This document shows, piece after piece, positions 14,677 to 17,083 of a stretch of 17,083 bases of DNA. The stretch lies in contig JAFYQN010000136.1 of assembly GCA_017559885.1 (NCBI GenBank), positions 1 through 17,083 on the forward strand. Reading direction: 5' to 3'. Both the position numbers and the translations under genes were made by a program. The notes beneath the pieces were generated by a model. It was not told the DNA's origin. It did not search any database and worked only from the letters and a program-made list of their open reading frames with translations. Positions within the stretch are counted from its first letter, which is position 1; the number at the start of each line of letters is the position of its first letter. The stretch is from Clostridia bacterium (GTDB lineage: Bacteria > Bacillota > Clostridia > Oscillospirales > Acutalibacteraceae).

Positions 14677-15618
14677 ATGAAATTTACAATCAACACTACC
14701 GTATTTGGAAACACCTTTGCGGTGCCAAGTGTCGTTGCCGATAAATATCTTAAAATAGCCACCCATACCCAAATTAAAGTTTTGCTTTACTTTATGCGCA
14801 ATATATCTGACGGTATCGAACCGCAAAAAATTTCCGAAGCGTTATCGTTACCCGTAACCGAGGTTGAAGACGCATTACTCTTTTGGCAACAACGCGACAT
14901 ACTTGTGGGCGAAAAGGAAAAAGAGCCCGAGAAAAAGAACGTTATAATAAATTCTACTATGCCTACTCGCGCCGACGTTATAAAACGCGGTCTTGAGGAC
15001 AAGCAGTTAATGTTTTTGCTTCGTGAAGCGCAACTTAAATTTGGTAGAAACCTAAAACAAAACGAGAGTCAGCTACTTGTATCGCTTTATGACGATCACG
15101 GTATGGATCCGTCGGTTATATTGTTGTTACTGCAATATGCCGTGCGTGAGGGCAAGTGCAATATATCTTTTGTAAAAAAGATAGCGACCCATTGGTTAAA
15201 CCAAGGTGTACAAACGGTTGTAGATGCCGAGCGCCTTATCACCGAGCAAACAAAGCAAAACCTTGCTTGGAGTATTGTTCAAAACGTATTTGGAATTGAG
15301 CGTCGTAACCCCAGCGCCAAAGAACTTGAACTTTCTAACCTTTGGATAAACGAATGGCAAATTAGTAAAGATTTATTAAAAGCGGCATACGATGCTTGTA
15401 TAGATGCCAAAACAAAACTAAGTATGCCCTACGTTGCAAAGATAATTGAATCTTGGCACAAAGACGGCATCACCTCACCCGAGATGGTAACTGCTAAAAA
15501 GCAAAATGTAGGGGACGGCGCCTCGACGTCCCGTAAAAACAAAACCGACTACGCAGGATACGATCTTGATTTGTTTGAAAAAATGATGAAAGAAAAAATG
15601 AAAGGAAAGGGGCTGTAA
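14677..15618 (+). CDS. DnaD-domain replication initiation protein
   Basis: The 313-residue protein has an N-terminal winged-helix part (about 1-80, AVPSVVADKYLKIATHTQIKVLLYF seen as a helical block). Two DnaD/DnaB-type helical domains follow (about 110-185 and 195-270), containing NESQLLVSLYDD, MPYVAKIIESW and related segments. DnaD-domain proteins bind DNA and recruit the helicase loader during replication initiation. The C-terminal tail (YDLDLFEKMMKEKMKG) recalls the amphipathic tail of clostridial members. A GTAG-headed palindrome encodes VGDGASTSR (278-286) in the linker before that tail. I start at the ATG at 14677, eight bases after GGGGG; an upstream ATG at 14635 overlaps the -10 and is unlikely. 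The stop is three bases before the loader gene. Confidence 0.88.
   Translation: MKFTINTTVFGNTFAVPSVVADKYLKIATHTQIKVLLYFMRNISDGIEPQKISEALSLPVTEVEDALLFWQQRDILVGEKEKEPEKKNVIINSTMPTRADVIKRGLEDKQLMFLLREAQLKFGRNLKQNESQLLVSLYDDHGMDPSVILLLLQYAVREGKCNISFVKKIATHWLNQGVQTVVDAERLITEQTKQNLAWSIVQNVFGIERRNPSAKELELSNLWINEWQISKDLLKAAYDACIDAKTKLSMPYVAKIIESWHKDGITSPEMVTAKKQNVGDGASTSRKNKTDYAGYDLDLFEKMMKEKMKGKGL
15508..15533 (+). repeat. REP-like palindrome, GTAG-headed, in the dnaD coding sequence
   Basis: GTAG (15508-15511) is followed by GGGACG (15512-15517), a 9-nt loop and CGTCCC (15527-15532), then G. The layout and the flanking G match the element at 16691. It is read in frame as VGDGASTSR inside a predicted linker. 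Confidence 0.72.
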
Positions 15619-15621
15619 AGC

Positions 15622-16575
15622 GTGACCCGTGAACAAAGTTATAATATCGCTCTTGAAAAACAGCGTGAAGTTTTAAGATACAAAAAAGCTACTTTTGATG
15701 CGGCAATGCAAAATCTTCAAAAAACTAATCCCGACTTTGCAAAAATAAATTCTCGTCTTTCTTTCCTCGGCGCCCAAATTGCAACGGTTGCCATATCGGG
15801 CGATACGGCAACGCTTGAAAAATTGCAAAAAGAGATGACCGAACTTTCCTCTGCTCGTGAGGCAATATTAAAAATGGCAAGCATAGGCGATATTGTTTAC
15901 GATTGCAACGTGTGTCAAGACACAGGTTACGTAGGCGGTAAAATTTGCGATTGCATACATACCGCGGCAAAGGAACTGTTAATTAACGACTTGTCCGCCA
16001 ACATACCGCTTGACAGTTGCCGTTTTGAAAACTTTGACCTTAACTACTATCCGCAAAAGTCTGCGGACAATACCTCTCCTCGCAAGTATATGACTTCTAT
16101 ATTTAAGATGTGTCGAGAATATGTTATTAATTTTGACCCTTCCAAGAGTGAAAGCATGCTCTTTAGAGGAAATACGGGTGTTGGAAAAACCCATCTGACA
16201 CTTGCTATTACCTATGAACTTTTAAATTGTGGATTTAACGTTATATATGGTCCTGCTTACAATCTCTTTGCCGATATGGAAACCGAGCATTTTAAGGAGC
16301 ACACCAACAACAAGTACAACGCGGCAATAAACTGCGACCTGCTCGTTATTGACGACCTTGGCGGCGAGTTTGTGTCACCGTACATACAAAGTTTGCTATA
16401 CAATATAATAAACACCCGTGATTTAAGCGGCAAACCCACCATAATAAACACCAATCTTACAATGGCGGAAATCGGCACCCGATACACTCCACGCGTAGCG
16501 TCAAGACTGTTTAACTATAATATTGAAGAATTTGTTGGCAGTGATATCAGGTTGTTAAAAGCGTCTGAGAAGTAA
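15622..16575 (+). CDS. dnaC: DnaC/DnaI-type AAA+ helicase loader
   Basis: The 317-residue protein has a helical N-terminal region with a Cys cluster (Cys95, Cys98, Cys109, Cys111 in DCNVC...ICDC), typical of the zinc-containing clostridial loaders. An AAA+ core follows, with Walker A GNTGVGKTHL (183-192, Lys189-Thr190), Walker B LLVIDDLG (Asp244-Asp245), a sensor-like TIINTNL and an arginine in RVASRLF. It loads the replicative helicase at initiation or restart. The start is GTG at 15622, supported by AAAGGAAAGGGG about ten bases upstream. It lies three bases after the DnaD-domain gene, the usual clostridial partnership. The helicase gene itself is not in the window. Confidence 0.93.
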   Translation: MTREQSYNIALEKQREVLRYKKATFDAAMQNLQKTNPDFAKINSRLSFLGAQIATVAISGDTATLEKLQKEMTELSSAREAILKMASIGDIVYDCNVCQDTGYVGGKICDCIHTAAKELLINDLSANIPLDSCRFENFDLNYYPQKSADNTSPRKYMTSIFKMCREYVINFDPSKSESMLFRGNTGVGKTHLTLAITYELLNCGFNVIYGPAYNLFADMETEHFKEHTNNKYNAAINCDLLVIDDLGGEFVSPYIQSLLYNIINTRDLSGKPTIINTNLTMAEIGTRYTPRVASRLFNYNIEEFVGSDIRLLKASEK

Positions 16576-16576
16576 T

Positions 16577-17077
16577 ATGAATTTACCCAACCGCAAACCA
16601 ACACGGCTAAAAGATTACGATTACAGTAGCGAGGGCGCATATTTCATTACGATATGCACGCACAATAAACAAAAGATATTATGTGATATTGTAGGGGAGG
16701 GTCTCTGTGCCCTCCCGTCAATAAAATTAACGCCAATCGGTGAGGTTGCCAAGCAAGAGCTATTAAAAATCGAAACGCATTATGATAATGTTAAAATAGA
16801 TAAATACGTTATTATGCCAAATCATATACATTTGATTGTTAGAATAACGGAACGGATTAATCCGTTCCCTACGATAAAATATGACATATCAAATGTAATT
16901 GGCAAATATAAGGCCGCTGTTACAAGAAATGTAGGGAATGCATTTATGCATTCCAAAAAACTTTGGCAACGTTCTTTTCACGACCATATAATTCGTGACA
17001 AGATGGATTATTTAAAAATTTGGAACTATATTGATACTAACCCTCAAAAATGGAACGAGGATTGCTTTTACATTTAA
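16577..17077 (+). CDS. REP-associated tyrosine transposase (RAYT), Y1/IS200-like HUH family
   Basis: The 166-residue protein is full length for a RAYT. It shows RLKDYDYSSEGAYFITICTHN (11-31), seen as the family opening, then VIMPNHIHLIV with the HUH pair His83 and His85, and WQRSFHDHIIR followed by DYLKIWNYIDTNPQKW, which holds the candidate catalytic tyrosines (Tyr145 or Tyr151). RAYTs are single-copy, domesticated relatives of IS200/IS605 TnpA that act on REP palindromes carrying a 5' GTAG-type guide. The ATG is one base after the dnaC stop with no clear ribosome binding site, so it is probably translated by coupling in the dnaD-dnaC operon. Three GTAG-headed palindromes lie inside the gene and encode VGEGLCALP, TERINPFPT and VGNAFMHS. 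The end of the window six bases later hides any flanking repeats. Confidence 0.92.
   Translation: MNLPNRKPTRLKDYDYSSEGAYFITICTHNKQKILCDIVGEGLCALPSIKLTPIGEVAKQELLKIETHYDNVKIDKYVIMPNHIHLIVRITERINPFPTIKYDISNVIGKYKAAVTRNVGNAFMHSKKLWQRSFHDHIIRDKMDYLKIWNYIDTNPQKWNEDCFYI
16691..16717 (+). repeat. REP-like palindrome 1 inside the RAYT gene
   Basis: GTAG (16691-16694) is followed by perfect 7-bp arms GGGAGGG (16695-16701) and CCCTCCC (16710-16716) around an 8-nt loop, then G. The 27-nt element is in frame and encodes VGEGLCALP (residues 39-47). Confidence 0.8.
16849..16872 (-). repeat. REP-like palindrome 2 inside the RAYT gene, reverse orientation
   Basis: A perfect 20-bp palindrome (16849-16868, arms GGAACGGATT and AATCCGTTCC) is followed by CTAC (16869-16872). 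On the minus strand it therefore reads GTAG then palindrome, the same order as the forward copies. It encodes about residues 91-99. Confidence 0.8.
16931..16954 (+). repeat. REP-like palindrome 3 inside the RAYT gene
   Basis: GTAG (16931-16934) is followed by perfect 9-bp arms GGAATGCAT and ATGCATTCC around a TT loop (16935-16954). The 24-nt element is in frame and encodes VGNAFMHS (residues 119-126), just before the conserved WQRSFHDHII segment. It shares the outer GGAA/TTCC bases with palindrome 2. Confidence 0.8.
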
Positions 17078-17083
17078 CAATAA

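Noticed and set aside
1..17083. CRISPR array, tRNA genes, prophage or integrase
   Set aside because: No spaced direct repeats, no tRNA-like cloverleaf or TTCRA motif in a plausible setting and no phage or integrase genes were seen; the only mobile-element-type gene is the RAYT.

Overview
The window looks like a piece of chromosome from an uncultured, low-to-moderate-GC member of the Bacillota, most likely class Clostridia. The evidence is a Gram-positive replication pair (DnaD-domain protein plus DnaC/DnaI-type loader), LexA with a Firmicutes-type SOS box, YhaM, TrmK, RqcH, a DUF1858 mini-protein and A/G-rich ribosome binding sites. All identifications come from reading the sequence; no database was searched.

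Layout. Positions 1-578 (minus) hold the N-terminal membrane half of an apolipoprotein N-acyltransferase, cut by the window edge. Positions 666-6065 (plus) form one four-gene operon with a sigma-A-like promoter and a hairpin terminator: GH127-type beta-L-arabinofuranosidase, creatininase-family amidohydrolase, PfkB/FruK-type sugar-phosphate kinase, and a 12-helix membrane protein that reads as a MalF-MalG permease fusion without recognisable EAA loops. On the minus strand, two half-size TSUP (TauE/SafE) exporter genes lead into lexA-rnhA, with a LexA box over the lexA start of transcription. From 7978 the plus strand resumes: a stand-alone membrane protein resembling the N-terminal membrane domain of clostridial MurF-like ligases, a probable Mn-type CDF exporter, YhaM, a DUF1858 protein, TrmK, RqcH and a TIM-barrel sugar isomerase/epimerase. 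Then come a solitary 5S rRNA gene with its own consensus promoter and terminator, two GNRA-capped hairpins, and a dnaD-dnaC-RAYT operon.

How the genes work together. The first operon suggests intracellular use of arabinose-containing sugars: it has a glycosidase without a signal peptide, a sugar-phosphate kinase and a possible transporter. lexA-rnhA points to SOS-linked control of RNase HI. The central plus-strand block is mostly RNA and translation housekeeping (YhaM, TrmK, RqcH). The last operon is helicase loading followed by a REP-associated tyrosine transposase (RAYT).

Most interesting signals. (1) Four GTAG-headed palindromes, the architecture expected of REP elements, lie inside coding sequence: three in the RAYT gene itself and one in the linker of the neighbouring dnaD gene. 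The three forward copies are read in the same frame, GTA GGG. (2) The MalF-MalG fusion lacks EAA loops. (3) A MurF-type membrane domain occurs without its ligase.
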